From positions 310,001 to 374,000 of the forward strand of contig JAMXBD010000399.1 of assembly GCA_024138025.1 (NCBI GenBank): DNA of 64,000 nt. Direction: 5' to 3'. The stretch comes from Combretum micranthum (Eukaryota; Streptophyta; Magnoliopsida; Myrtales; Combretaceae). Below the pieces are notes generated by a model. It did not search any database and had not been told where the DNA came from. It saw nothing but the letters and a program-made list of their open reading frames with translations. The translations under genes and the position numbers were made by a program. Shown piece by piece: positions 32,416 to 43,839 of this stretch (the first letter of the stretch is position 1; every line of letters begins with the position of its first letter).

Positions 32416-33105
32416 AAAGTTGTATTTTTGGTCAATTACTTGTACTTTTTTTTTCGCTACTGTAAAATGTAAGTATTGAAAATTTTTTTCCATTACAATG
32501 GCAAACTGTTTAACATTGCAAATTATATTATGATGATTATATAAGTCTATTTATGTATGATTAAAGTAAGGTATATTTTTTTTATGATTTACCGTTAATT
32601 TAATAATTACTTAATATTGTTCAATATTAATATTCACTACTAATGTAATAAATTATTATGTAATTAATTAGCTTAATATTGATAGCATTAATTTAATTAA
32701 TTTTATATTTATTAAATATTAAGCAAATTAATTTATTATATGGATATTTAATATTTTAATTAGGTAGCGAATTTTTGTAAGGAAAAAAAAGTTTAATTAT
32801 GAATTTTTTATTTAATATAATATGTATTTATTTTAATTGTATATATAAATTAATCTTTTAAAATTTTATTTATTAAATAACGTAATAAATTAGTTAAATA
32901 AATGTATAGTAATATAGGGGTATAATGGTCAAAAGATGATGTTCTGTCCTGTACTTGTGTATATCAAACATAGGACAGCACAAAAATCCTTGTCCAGTTC
33001 CATAGATACCAAACGTGGTACAAAAGAATTGTTCTGTCCAGTATTCTTTGTACTGTGCTGTCCAGTTCTTCTTGTTCTGTCTTGTCCTTACAACCAAACG
33101 CAACC
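32416..33105. other. AT-rich 3' end and right TIR of the PIF/Harbinger element
   Basis: Downstream of the transposase lies very AT-rich noncoding DNA (32450-32900). It is followed by the subterminal region (32935-33105) rich in CTGTCC and CCAGT words, which mirror those at 28420-28560. These repeated words are candidate transposase binding sites. Confidence 0.6.
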
Positions 33106-33429
33106 TAAGGATCCAAATTTGCATTAATCAAACAAGATAACAAAAACAAAAAGATCAAAGGATACATGAATACTCAAAACAAGAACAAAACAAAATAAAT
33201 CAATTCGATCTCACGATTCTTGAAGAACTGAATCTTGTAACAATCCTTTAGCTAGAAAATAAGGATTTAGCCACTCATTCTAATACAATACTCTCTCTAT
33301 TATAGGGTTTTCTAATGTCTAAGGATGATATCAAATTAGATCTGGTCGCCATTCTTATAGAACAAAACTTTGGAATTTGAATAGCCACAACATACACCGA
33401 TAGTTACCTAATGTATGTTGGTAGCATAC

Positions 33430-35701
33430 TGTAACGCCCTAAAATAAGGCATTGCAACCCCCCACGTGTCCTCTCTTGATTAGGACATGCTAAGGCTATA
33501 ATTTCCACAATTAACCTGAATAAAACCTGAATAACTCACAAGGTATAAAATAAGACATGTGGTCCTCATAAATAAACATTCTGATAAGAATGAAATCTCC
33601 ATAATCAGAAAAACTAGACATTGTTGACACAACTGCAGGTCAACAAGTCGAACCATACCCTAAAACTATCACCACAAGAAAACTCCAAATACAACTTAAA
33701 AATTTAATGAACAAAATATAGATTAGACATAAAAAGTCTTCTGTGATCCATCCTATATCATCTATGACTATACAACTAGTCATCAGCAGGGTAGTCAGGA
33801 CCGCTAACGCCATCCCCATCCTCATAGACGATATCAAAACCCGATAGATCATATATCATGCTATCATCACCTATACCTGGAATATAATAGAATGAGCTAC
33901 GAAGCCCAGTACGATAATATCTAATCCAGTTCAAGCAATGTTATGCACATACAACATGTATAAATATATGCAACTGAACTAAATGCATACAACATATTAT
34001 TATCTATTTTAGTCCAGCAAAACAACACAGTTCAGAATCTAGTATACATAAATCTTGAACTCAGAGTAACTCAGACTCTGTTATAAAAACAACCAACTGA
34101 TTGGAAAATAAGTAATCATATACATATATGGATGAGTGGGTACTCCCCAAACATCCCAATTCCTGAACACCTAAATTCTACTGGAATCATTTCTTAGCAC
34201 GAGTCCACTCGGGACAACCTCACACTAAGATTATTAGAGTGCCTCACCAGTATCACCGTCTGCCAGGTCTCTACTGGTTAAAGCCAACCACAACCAGACA
34301 GACAATTATTAAGCCGAATATTTATTAAGTTCATTATGCAATTCTGCTCCTACATCTAATCACAAAAATTCTAATCTACAAGAACATACATCAAACAATG
34401 GATTGGTCGTACCTTTCTAAATCTCAGGAATCTAAATCAAGTCCTCAGAACCTGATACCAACAACAACAAAGCCAACCCAAACTCCACAATCTCCTATAT
34501 CCACATCCACAACAGTTTCACAAACTCCAAATGTCCTGTTGCAAGATATATATATATCAACAGACATGATCGCGATATCTTAACAAACATGAATTTTCCA
34601 AAAATCCTAACCTGAAAAGAAATCTCCGTTATTTGAACCGTCTATTCCGATCAAACTCCACAATTATCTTCAAGAATAATAAGGAACCGCACAAAATTCC
34701 ACAATCACCAAATATTTTCACCAAAACCCTAATTCGCAATATATTAAGAACATATAAGGATCGTTTAGATCATATTTTGTTGGAATCTATAATAGATGAA
34801 ATTTACTTACTATTTTGAATTACTAAAACCCGTCTCACATTCACCAATTCACTAATCTTACACGTGCTAGGGTTTTTCTTCAAAAACCTTCATATAAAAA
34901 TTCAACCAAACCCTAAGAAACTTGTATAAATTTGTAGAGAATCCCAATGAAAAGATTAAGATTACTTCCTTTGGATCAGAAAATATTCTCCTGATGATTT
35001 TCCAAGCATATATCTCCAAGAACTCTCTAAAACTCTCTTTCACGAAGGAGAAATGATACAAAGAAAAATCTGTCGAAAATGATTTTCGCGTCGTATTTAT
35101 AGAAATTTGGTCATACGCTGGCCCTAAGCCAGTGGCGTATCTGCAGATTTTGCCGGCTTACACCATACGCTGGCCAAATCTACACGAACGCCGGCAGCGT
35201 TCTTTGAGGCTTTGATCTCCAGAATTCAAATTCTCCCATCGTACGCCGGCAAATCTTTGACCTACGCCGGCGACTTTCATGCTAGTGTTGAGAAGAAACC
35301 CTATGAACGCCGACAGCTTTCCTCTCAGCGTTAAGAAAAACGCTACTGTTCCCATCCTATGCCGTCTATACGCCAGCGGCATAGATTCTCTAGGAGACGG
35401 CGTACAGTCTGTTATAGAGTATGCTGGCAAATTTAAAACCTAGGCCGGTGGCGTTCTTCATCAGAGGTGCCGGTCTTTATTGCAGAAAATAATGAAATTG
35501 ATCCAATTGATGCCAATCTTAATCAAGTCTTTATCATATGAACACAATACAATTGTATTTCAACTTTGACCATAAAACCTTCTTATTTAATATCCTTTGA
35601 CTCTTTCACCCTTCTTAATAATCCTCTTATATACTTTAAGGTTGACCATAAAACCCTCTTATTTTATATCAAATGACAAATTTGTCCTTCTTTATATTAC
35701 A
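33430..35701 (-). mobile_element. Tekay/Del-type 3' LTR on the minus strand
   Basis: This 2272-bp LTR runs from TGTAACGCCCTAAAATAAGG to ATATTACA. It is homologous in reverse to 10144-12687, for example at the CACGTGTCCTCTCTTGATTA block and the stretch near 33745-33850. A polypurine tract complement lies just to the right. The conserved TATA complement (TATTTATA) is at 35094-35101, next to a cluster of CGCCGGCG-like words (35105-35450). It joins the truncated Athila LTR on its left. Confidence 0.87.
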
Positions 35702-38195
35702 TTTCTCCCCTCTTAAAAGAACTTTCGTCCTCAAAAGTTACCCAAATCACTATCTCCTTTTTATCCATGCATCCATTAGTTCTCTGTCACTCCTTTTCTT
35801 TTTCTTTCTGATTCTTTACACCATATTGACCCATCTTCATGCTTATATCTTCTAGCTAGAATATAATTCGATAGACGTTTCTTTAATTCTTAATTTTCAC
35901 CACTAAATTTTGATTCACTTCCTCTGTTACTTCATAACTCTTGACTATAACTTAAACTTATTAACAATATTCATCAAGAAATCTTGCCTCAACCTCATTG
36001 TATTAAATCTCCAATTCAGTTTCCTCAGGCGATGTTTAGAAAGCTGAAAATCTCATAACTATAGTTCCCAATTGAAATTCCAAAAGTCAAATCTTACATT
36101 AGCCTAGAGCTCTAAATGTCACTGTGTTACTTGTACTTCCATTGATTCAACTTAGTTTTTAGCCTTATTGCTCCATATAAAAAATAATTCATATCACGTG
36201 CATATCATTCATCTAATCTCAAAATGCTCATTAACTAACCATACTTCTTCCAATATGTTTTCTAAATCTCCAATATATTTTCTTATATTTTCCATCAATA
36301 TATACATGAGGATTAAAATTAATACTTATGTCCTTAAGAAACCTTTAAAATTGGATAACTTCTAACTCGTCCTTTGACATCATTACTCCTAACGTTCCAA
36401 TAATTCTTTGATATTTAGATTACTAATGCACTTCGTCTCCAGGTTTCACCATACAATCCATTTATTGGCCCAATATTAAGTGATTGTTCTTCACTTGGAT
36501 TTGATATCCTTATATAACTATTAAATCTACTTCTCAACAAAAGATCTTTTGATTATATACTTTTATCTTAATTCATAAATCAATCATTACATCCTCCAAA
36601 ACAACTGTAGATTGTACTGTAGAAAACTCAATCTAACTCATTAACACAATTAAACCATTATACATTACCTCTAACTACTATAATCTCCATCGAAACTTCG
36701 TTAGGACATAGTTACCTTATAATCTTTCAATTAATAATCAGAGAACTCAAATCATTGAACTTAAGATTTTTCAACTCTAACTCTAATGATCTAACCTTAC
36801 ATTGCTTTGTTATTCCATATGATCATAGCATCTTTGTATCTGCTAGTTAGTTTTATCACCCCTGTTAACCACCGTAGACAATTCACAACTTTTATTTATT
36901 CATCGTACTTTTCCAATTGTCTTCCAAAACTTGTATTGCTTTTTATATAACAATTTATATCTTCTTATAGATTTTGTTTAAGAATCATCCCAAAATTTAT
37001 GATCATAGATTAGTGTAGATGTCATCATTGTTCACCATTCATATATTTCTCGTAACTCACTAAGATCATATTTCCTTCTTGCAATGGCCATTCCTTATGC
37101 ACATTCATATCTTCATAGGATTTAACTATTCTCTAATTTATATTGGTTATCTCAATACTTTTTCTCTACTTTTCAACATGATCTTTCTCATGTCGTCTAA
37201 CAAATATCGCTCTGAGGTGACCAAAGCTACTAAATTCTCATTCCTCTTCCTACTTAGAGCTTCTACCACAACATTCGCTTTTCTAGGGTGATATTGTATA
37301 TCCGCATCAAAATCCTTTATTAGTTCTGACCACCTCCTTTGTCTCATATTCAGATCTCTCTGGTTGAAAATATACTTCAAGCTCTTGTTATTCATGAAGA
37401 TTTTGCACTTTTCATCAAGTAATTTGTGTCTCTAACTTTTTAACGTATGAACTATGACTACCAGTTCCATGTCATGAGTGAGTCAATTCTTTTCGTAAGG
37501 ATTTAACTATCTAGATGCATATGTTATAACTTTACCACCTTGCATCAAAACACAACCCATCTCTTGTAAAGAAGTATCAATACCAATAATGTACTCTTCA
37601 CTACTCATTGGCAAAGTTGTCATTGGTGCATATACTAACTTTTCTTTTTAACTATTGGAAACTACTTCCACAGTTATCATCCCACACATACTTTACTTCC
37701 TTTTGGAGTCATTCTTATTAAAGGATTTAGAAACCTTGGAAAAATCCTTTATAAATCTCTTGTAATATCTTGCCGTTCCTCGGAAGTTCTGATTTTCGAT
37801 ATATTCTTAGGAGTTGACCATTCCCTTATAACTTTCTCTTTTTTAGGATTTACTGAAATTCCATTTCCGTCCATAACATGTTTTAAGAGAAACACTAACT
37901 CCAAACAAAACTTGTGCTTGGTGAACTTAGCATACCACTTTTCATCATGTAACATTCTCAAAACTAATCTCAAATGTTCTTCAGGTTCTCCTTTAATCTT
38001 TGACTACATGAAAACATCATCAATATACACTATTACAACCGAATTCATTTACTCTTTAAAGACCCTTTTCATAAGATCCATAAATATAACTGGGGCATTT
38101 GTAAGATCGAAAGGCATAACCACGAATTCATAATGCTCGTATCTAGTCTTGAAAACTATCTTTGAAAATATCGTCAGCTTAAATCCGCAGCTAGG
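35702..38195 (-). pseudogene. Tekay/Del-type pol remnant (RT, RNase H, decayed integrase)
   Basis: After the polypurine tract and the ACTTTCGTCCTCAAAAGTTA end motif (shared with 10100-10120), the minus strand carries a heavily decayed integrase region up to about 37140. It then carries an RNase H end (37395-37147: NKSLKYIFNQRDLNMRQRRW, SELIKDFDADIQYHPRKANV) and RT. The RT part has the active site as VVIVYIDDVFM (near 38020), [20 protein letters not shown] upstream of it, and LRLVLRMLHDEKWYAKFTKH after. Homology ends near 38195 inside the RT palm. The 5' half of the element and its 5' LTR are missing. Many stops: a dead copy. Confidence 0.85.
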
Positions 38196-38643
38196 TTCTC
38201 TCAAAACCTAATTTCTTGAACATCTTATAAGGCATAAGATTAATGTTCATTCCAAAATCTACTAAGGCTCTCTCCATTGACAAACCTCTAATCAAACAGG
38301 GTATTGCACTTTAGATAATTTAGCTTTTCAGGCAGCTTGTTTTGAAGAACTATTGATCACTCCTCTCATAGCATTGCCATTGATATCTCCTCTAACATCT
38401 TCTTATTGGACAACAAATCCTTCAAATATTTGGCATATATTGGCATCTATGATAATGCTAAAACAAAAGGTAAGTTAATACGTAATTGCTTGAAAAGTTC
38501 TAGAAACTTACCAGATTGTTTATCAATGCAGTCCTTCTTCAAGAGAGGTAGGTAAGAAATTAGTGGTTTAAATTCCTTCCCTTTCTATGGTTGCTTTTTC
38601 TCCTGCAATTCCAAATTCTCCTTCTTTTCATCCTCTTTTCTAT
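38196..38643 (-). pseudogene. Athila gag-protease fragment (element 2)
   Basis: On the minus strand, residues KQSGKFLELFKQLRINLPFV, MPIYAKYLKDLLSNKKMLEE, LQNKLPEKLN and, after frame changes, the protease region ending [15 protein letters not shown] resemble Athila Gag-Pro. The catalytic box is altered (the GAS positions read FGMN). The right end is interrupted at 38643 by a TIR element. On the left it abuts unrelated Tekay RT at about 38195, a junction with no visible terminus. Confidence 0.75.
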
Positions 38644-39541
38644 GTTGTCAAACTCGAGTTTCTACATAGAATTGCTAAGGGGTCTATAGAATCAGAACGA
38701 AAAATCGAAACGTAGAATCGTAAGATTCTACAATTAATGTAAATTTGCTTTAAAAACCATCGATGTACTTACTAAACTAATAAAACTTTAAATAAATTAT
38801 GAAAATAAAGAATTCAGTATTAAATTAGTTACATACAACAAAAGTTTAAGTTTTACCAATCATAATTCGCATACTGTCATTAATATATTTAGTGCAATTT
38901 ATAATTAAAATAATTTATTTTTATTTAATGATGATTCATACTCTACAATTATTAAGATGTATTGCAAATCATTTAAATAATTATGTGTTAGTAGCTAGTT
39001 TTTTCCAGTAATGAACATTTTCATGTTCAGTATAGATTTGCACAAAAAATCATTGCATTTATGGCAAATAAATTATATATAGAAAATTATTAAAAAAGGA
39101 AAAATATATCATATATATATTAGTTTAATTTTCATTCAAATTATTCAAAATACATCAGAGTATATAACCTAAAAGAAAATAACTCTCTGAAAAATACAAA
39201 AAAAAAAGGAAATAAAAGGAAAAAAAATATTTAAAAAACTAAAATTAAGTTAGATTAAGATAAATATTAAGAACCAACTCCAAAAACCCTAAATTTATAT
39301 ATTTTAAATTGATTGCATTTTTAAAGTTCAACTAGAAAAAAAATTGTAAAATTACAACTTTACGATTTTACTACGATTCTACTACCGATTCTACCATCAA
39401 TTCTACCGATTCTACTTACGATTCTAAGATTGTACTTACTATTTTACTCAAAAAATGATTTTGTATGTGAGTTGAATCGAAATCTCATCATCAACTCGTA
39501 AACTTGTAGAAGCGTACGAGTTGACTTGTGAGTTTGACAAC
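38644..39541. mobile_element. Non-autonomous TIR element, superfamily unclear
   Basis: This 898-bp AT-rich unit starts GTTGTCAAACTCGAGTTTCTACA-like at 38644 and ends GTGAGTTTGACAAC at 39541. The terminal 12 bases (GTTGTCAAACTC) form perfect inverted repeats, and looser inverted words follow (CGAGTT, CTTCTACAAG). Subterminal ATTCTAC/CGATTCTA words recur (38700-38730 and 39360-39430). It separates two pieces of the Athila gag/protease region (38643 and 39542), which shows it is an insertion. Target duplications could not be assigned with certainty. No ORF. Confidence 0.68.
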
Positions 39542-39937
39542 CATGCTCGTTTTCCATCTTAGTTAAAACTACCCTTAACTTCCTTGTCATGGCAAATTGC
39601 AACTCGTTACCATTTCTAGGGGATACTACCTTAACTTACTCTTTTGGATTTTCTTGCATATTACCAAACAATGTCCCTTGATTTATTTGTAACAACAGTT
39701 TAGTAATCCAACCTTTCTACGTCTCCAAATCATGAATAGATGCCTTATGTTTCATCTAGGTAGCATTCAAAGACTATATAAAATGCATCATTAACTCTTC
39801 AAGATTAGTCTTCTTCTACTGAAGAGGAAGTCTCTAAAATCTAAGAGGTTAGGGAATGTTCCATTAAATGTTCCGATTTCTCTGGGAGAAATTTAGGTGA
39901 TTCCTCCATTCAGTTATTCTTTCATCCCAAACTCGAT
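39542..39937 (-). pseudogene. Athila gag fragment (element 2)
   Basis: Minus-strand reading gives LEELMMHFI, SLNATWMKHKASIHDLET, TKLLLQINQGTLFGNMQENP and VVSPRNGNELQFAM. This is the Gag C-terminal region before the protease in Athila elements. Stops interrupt it. It continues the fragment at 38196-38643 and is bordered by the SINE on the other side. Confidence 0.7.
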
Positions 39938-40200
39938 GCTACCATCAACTGGTGAAAGGTGCTGCCTTTGGGGCAGGCAAAAGCCTCAGGTTATGGGTTC
40001 GATCCCTAGAGGCTGCAGACTGGGGTCAATCTATCTTGAGGGTAATAATACCTATAGTGCCCGTGGTACCCGTTGGGGCATGCGTTGGTTGGGGTCACCA
40101 TGATGCAATGGTGGTGTCGACCATTACCACTAGGGGGCCAGTGGTGGGTTTGTTTGCCCTGGCATCACATCGCCGTCGCCTGCGGGGGCGGGGTGTGACA
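39938..40200 (+). mobile_element. tRNA-derived SINE, second copy
   Basis: Plus-strand copy of the unit at 17150-17413. Box A-like sequence is CAACTGGTGAAAGGTGC (39945), box B is GGGTTCGATCCC (39994-40005), and it ends GGGGCGGGGTGTGACA at 40200. It is inserted in the decayed Athila gag of element 2. The 5' tRNA-like end is less well kept than in the other copy. Two overlapping ORFs here (68 and 104 codons) are chance readings. Confidence 0.75.
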
Positions 40201-40263
40201 ATTATGGCCAATATCACTGACGTTGTCATTCTTGGATACTTCTTCCTTCTACTTAGTAGGGAT
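40201..40263 (-). other. Short piece of Athila element 2 between SINE and LTR element
   Basis: 63 bp of older Athila DNA, ending with the target duplication GGGAT (40259-40263). It rejoins 46969 on the other side of the 6.7-kb insertion. Confidence 0.65.
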
Positions 40264-41811
40264 TGATAAAGTCATATTTTACTCAAATTTCTATTAATCA
40301 AATCATGTTTATATGTTATAGATTTTATAAAAATCAATTGAAAATGGTACTTAAATGTTCATAAATTATTATTTTAGGTCATTGAGGACTTATGAATCAA
40401 ATACATGCAAATTGGAGAAGTTTTGATCAATTTTGGATAAAAATAGAAGTACACGGGCCATTAAGGATGCTACGTTGCCAGATTTCAATGTGAAATTAAC
40501 CAGCGCCTCTAATTTTCAAATGTACAATGGCATTTCTCCACTCTACACCGCCGGCTTTGAGCCGGTGTTGTGCATGAAAAGAATGCAAATTATTAAAGCC
40601 GGATTTTACACCACGAGCTTTCATAAGGGAAAATCAAGCGATTTGTGACTTTTCATTGTACGCCGGCAACTGGAACGGTTACGCCGCTGGTGTTGAAGCC
40701 GGTGTATATTCAAAATTGCTCTCGGAAATTAATTTTCACATTAAAGGCCGGTCAAATTTAATTAAAGGCCGCCAGCCTTTAATGCCAGTGTAACTCCCCT
40801 GTAACCCTTTATATAAATTCATCATGTTGTCATTTTAAAAACAAGAAGAAACCCTAGGCACAAAAATCATTCTATTCCTTTTTGCTTCTAGATCTAGAAC
40901 TAGGGTTTGAACAATAGTTAAATTATATTATTGATTGAATAAGGATTCCACACCGGGATTCAAGTGGAAAACATTGTTTGGATTTGGATTTCAAGAACAA
41001 GATTTCTTTGATAGGTGATTTTGTTCTTTTTCTCATATTCAAATGTTGGATGATATTTGATGCTTGATTCCTTTGATCTTAAATCGGTTTTGAGTTGTTG
41101 ATCTGATTCATATGATTGATGATTTCTGTTGTTGATTAAATCTTTGTTCATATTCGGATTGTTGATGATTTTTCACAAATCATGTATTTTGGATTACATC
41201 TGGAATTCATGATAGATTAGGATTGCAATTGGGAAATTCTCTTCTAATTGATATTGTGAATATCTAATTAGGATTTGAAATCACATAGGGATATGGAATT
41301 TGAATTCCATTAGGGTTTGGTAAATTACATAGATTTGTCAATTTATTATTTTCCTAGGAAGAGGGAACATTGATTGGTAAATCTAGGATAATACTTCACT
41401 TTGGAAGAAAGGATTATTATCTGGTGCTTATTTGATTAAAATACTGAACCCATTGACAATTTGGATTGGTAATTGTATTTTTAATCAGTAGCATACATTG
41501 ATTGATTATTCAGATCTGTTGGCTCATAACTTAATCAATTCAAAGGTGTTGGAAATCTAAGATTTTTAGTAGTTTAGTTTTATTAAAAGAAAATACAAAA
41601 ATAGAAACATCTTTTAATTTGTCTAGCTATGAATTGGACTGATATAGTTGATAGCTAATCCTCACTCCCTGTGGATTCGACTCGGTATTCACCGAAATTT
41701 TATTACTGCACACGTACCCGATACACTATCGGTTAAAGATCTGCTCATTTAAAGGAAATTGAATATAACTAAAAAGAGTTTTAAAAAGCATATATTGAAA
41801 ATGCGTGATTA
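40264..41811 (+). mobile_element. 5' LTR of the gag-protease element
   Basis: It starts TGATAAAGTC and ends GCGTGATTA. The TATA-like box TTATATAAAT lies at 40809-40818, shortly after a group of GC-rich words (ACACCGCCGGC at 40547, TACGCCGGCAA at 40659, TACGCCGCTGG at 40680, GCCGGTGTAT at 40699). Confidence 0.9.
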
Positions 41812-41835
41812 GTATTTTGACGCCATTGCCGGGGA
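41812..41835 (+). other. Primer binding site of the gag-protease element
   Basis: TTTTGACGCCATTGCCGGGG lies just after the 5' LTR. It closely resembles the usual Athila primer site (TGGCGCCGTTGCCGGGGA). Two C-to-T type changes reduce the match. Confidence 0.7.
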
Positions 41836-42034
41836 GTGATCGGTGCTACTTTCAATTTTCAGGACTTTGGTAGACTAGGCTTTAATGGAAAAAAAATATA
41901 AAAAAAATTGCAAAATATTAAAAAAAATTGCTTTCTTCTTCATTTGCATATACTAGTCTTTGATTTTTTTTTTTTTTTTTTGTACAATCTACTCAGTTTT
42001 TCTTTTTCTCTTTTCATGTGCTTGAAGAATAAGA

Positions 42035-43377
42035 GATGGATAATCAAAGAGCACCAATTTTCCCATATTGTTGTACTTCAGAGATCAGATCAGAATTATA
42101 TTCATTTAGGTAATATGATGGAGAGCTTTTGACAAATGCTTGGGGACGATTCCGCCATTTGATGAGCCAATGCCCTTATCATAATTCACCTACTTGGACT
42201 CATCTGAATTTTTTCCTTAATGGCATAGATGATTATGGTAAGACGATGATAAATTTAGCTACTGGAGGGAACTTATCATTTATGTCGCCAGAATTGGCGT
42301 TTGTAAAGATTGATGGATTTTTAGGAAGCCAAGACACTGATCCATACAATTCTAATCCAGTGGTATGTTCATGGCATGGCTATTCATATGATGACTCAAT
42401 ATCAGGGTGGTATGCAAGAATTTGATTCCAGCATGACAAATCAAGATTATCACCACACTTGTGAGACTCCAAGACAAGAGATTGTTGCCAATTCTTCTCC
42501 TATTCCTACGGTTATAGATCCAGGTAAAGAGAAAACTTTTGAAGAACTTATGAGGAGTTTAGAGAAGAAATGGGAAGAAAAGTTTGAGAAGCAACAAGAG
42601 GTTATTGAGAAATTGGAGACTCAGGTAGCAAGTCTAGCTGAATTTGTTTCATCTATGTTTAAATTTGCTAGCACAAGTGCAGATTGGGAGCTTCCTTGTG
42701 ATGGAAAGAATGAAGAAATCCTAGTTGACAATGAAAGGCCAGAAAAAGAGAAAGTAGAAACAGTTGTGTTAAGTGCAGAAAATTTGGACAGCAATTCTTT
42801 AGTGGTCAACGAGGTTGAAACAAAAGAAGAAAAATCAACATGGGAATCAGCAATTGAGAAGCTTGCAAACTTGACCATAGCGGGGTTTGAGAAATTAGGA
42901 CAGCAAATTGCAAATCTTGAGAAGCCCTCTACCCCAATTGAGCATGCAGATGAGATCAAAGCAGATGCAAGTAAGCAGGCAGAGATTGATGAGACTTTAG
43001 CTTCTACATTAACTCAGAAGGAAGATGTGGTACAACAGGAGTACACTCCTATAGTCATTGAACCTACTGTCAGATCAAATGTGCCATCGGTTCCTTTTCC
43101 AGGAAGATCAAGAAAGAGAAAAGATGATGCAGATTTTGAGAGATTCTTAGAGGTGTTTAAGAAGCTTGAATTCAATATTCCCTTCACTAAAATTTTAGAA
43201 GAATCACCTCAGTATAGAAGATTTTTGAAAGAAGTCATGAGCAAGAAGAGGAAGATGAATGGGAGAGAGACAGTCATGTTGTCTCAAGCTTATACTGAAG
43301 CTTTGAATGATGCATTACCCATAAAGTTTTATGATCCAGGAAAATTCACAGTGGATTGCACTATTGGAGATACTTAA
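42035..43377 (+). pseudogene. Shortened gag of the non-autonomous element
   Basis: A possible start at 42035 (MDNQRAPIFPYC) soon runs into a stop. Gag similarity begins at about 42114 (DGELLTNAWGRFRHLMSQCP) and continues to 42425, with LNGIDDYGKTMINLATGG, the end of the Gag capsid-like domain. Most of the N-terminal capsid part is absent compared with Athila. After a frameshift at about 42400, the frame 42376-43377 is open for 333 codons: a predicted coiled coil (KKWEEKFEKQQEVIEKLETQ), an acidic spacer, then basic RSRKRKDD, FKKLEFNIPFTKI and KEVMSKKRKMNGR. It ends at a TAA just before the protease. A zinc knuckle was not seen. Confidence 0.78.
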
Positions 43378-43839
43378 TTTAAAAATGCATTTTGTGATTT
43401 AGGTGCAAGTATAAATTTAATTCCTTTCTCTGTGGCTAATAAATTAGGATTGGGGGATGCAATCAAGAAGACTGAGATGACAATTCAGTTGGCTGATCGC
43501 TCCATTAAAAGACCAAGAGGGGTAATTGAAGATGTGCTTTTGAAAGTTGACAAGTTCATTTTTCCAGTGGACTTTGTGGTACTAGATATGGAAGAAGATC
43601 CAGAGATTCCCTTCATACTTGGCTGCCCATTCATGGCCACTGCAGGAGCTGTCATAGATTTGAAGAATAGCAAGATGGTGTTAAGGGTTGGAAATAAAGA
43701 GTTGAATGTGAATATCATGAAGAGATGGAAAAAGAACCCTAAATCCATTAGAGCTAACACAACTGAGAATGCAAGAGTAGAACATGAGAAGAAAATGATG
43801 GATGACAAGAAGAAGACTAGTGATTTTGATCCTCCTTGA
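43378..43839 (+). CDS. Retropepsin-like aspartic protease of the non-autonomous element
   Basis: In the same frame as the upstream gag and separated from it only by one TAA codon. The active site is CDLGASINLIP (43393 onward), then NKLGLGDAIKKTEMTIQLAD, VDKFIFPVDFVVLDME, and the second conserved loop as FILGCPFMATAGAVID. It then runs into a lysine-rich tail and stops at 43839. No RT follows. The ATG at 43432 lies downstream of the catalytic Asp, so a protein started there would be inactive. Activity would require readthrough of the TAA from gag. It would mature Gag in a particle. Confidence 0.75.
   Translation, partial: FKNAFCDLGASINLIPFSVANKLGLGDAIKKTEMTIQLADRSIKRPRGVIEDVLLKVDKFIFPVDFVVLDMEEDPEIPFILGCPFMATAGAVIDLKNSKMVLRVGNKELNVNIMKRWKKNPKSIRANTTENARVEHEKKMMDDKKKTSDFDPP

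Larger units (their letters stand above)
28388..33105 (+). mobile_element. PIF/Harbinger DNA transposon, TSD TAA
   Basis: This 4718-bp element has terminal inverted repeats GGGAGTGTTTGGTT (left) and, read inward from the right, GGTTGCGTTTGGTT. Both are typical of the PIF/Harbinger superfamily. The 3-bp duplication TAA is present at 28385-28387 and 33106-33108. Subterminal inverted words such as GGACTGGACAA (left) and its relatives TTGTCCAGT and CTGTCCAG (right) are repeated. The empty site is visible in the homologous Athila LTR at 14095-14105. It carries a three-exon transposase gene and a PPR gene fragment. A second ORF with a Myb/SANT-like domain, usual for autonomous members, was not found. 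Confidence 0.92.
27750..33429 (-). mobile_element. Athila-type 5' LTR (element 1), split by PIF/Harbinger, truncated on the right
   Basis: The LTR starts TGGTGGGTGTTGAATCC at 27750 and matches 13468 onward. It is interrupted at ATATAA (28387) by the DNA transposon and resumes at 33109 with GATCCAAATTTGCATT, equivalent to 14101. At 33429 the match stops where the Tekay LTR begins (GGTAGCATAC, compare GGTATAC near 14410), so the last 680 bp or so of the LTR are missing. The own sequence is about 0.96 kb. Confidence 0.83.

Noticed and set aside
42621..42959. Antisense ORFs opposite gag and protease (also 43485-43808, 43681-43896)
   Set aside because: Shadow frames of the plus-strand gag/protease, with no independent features.
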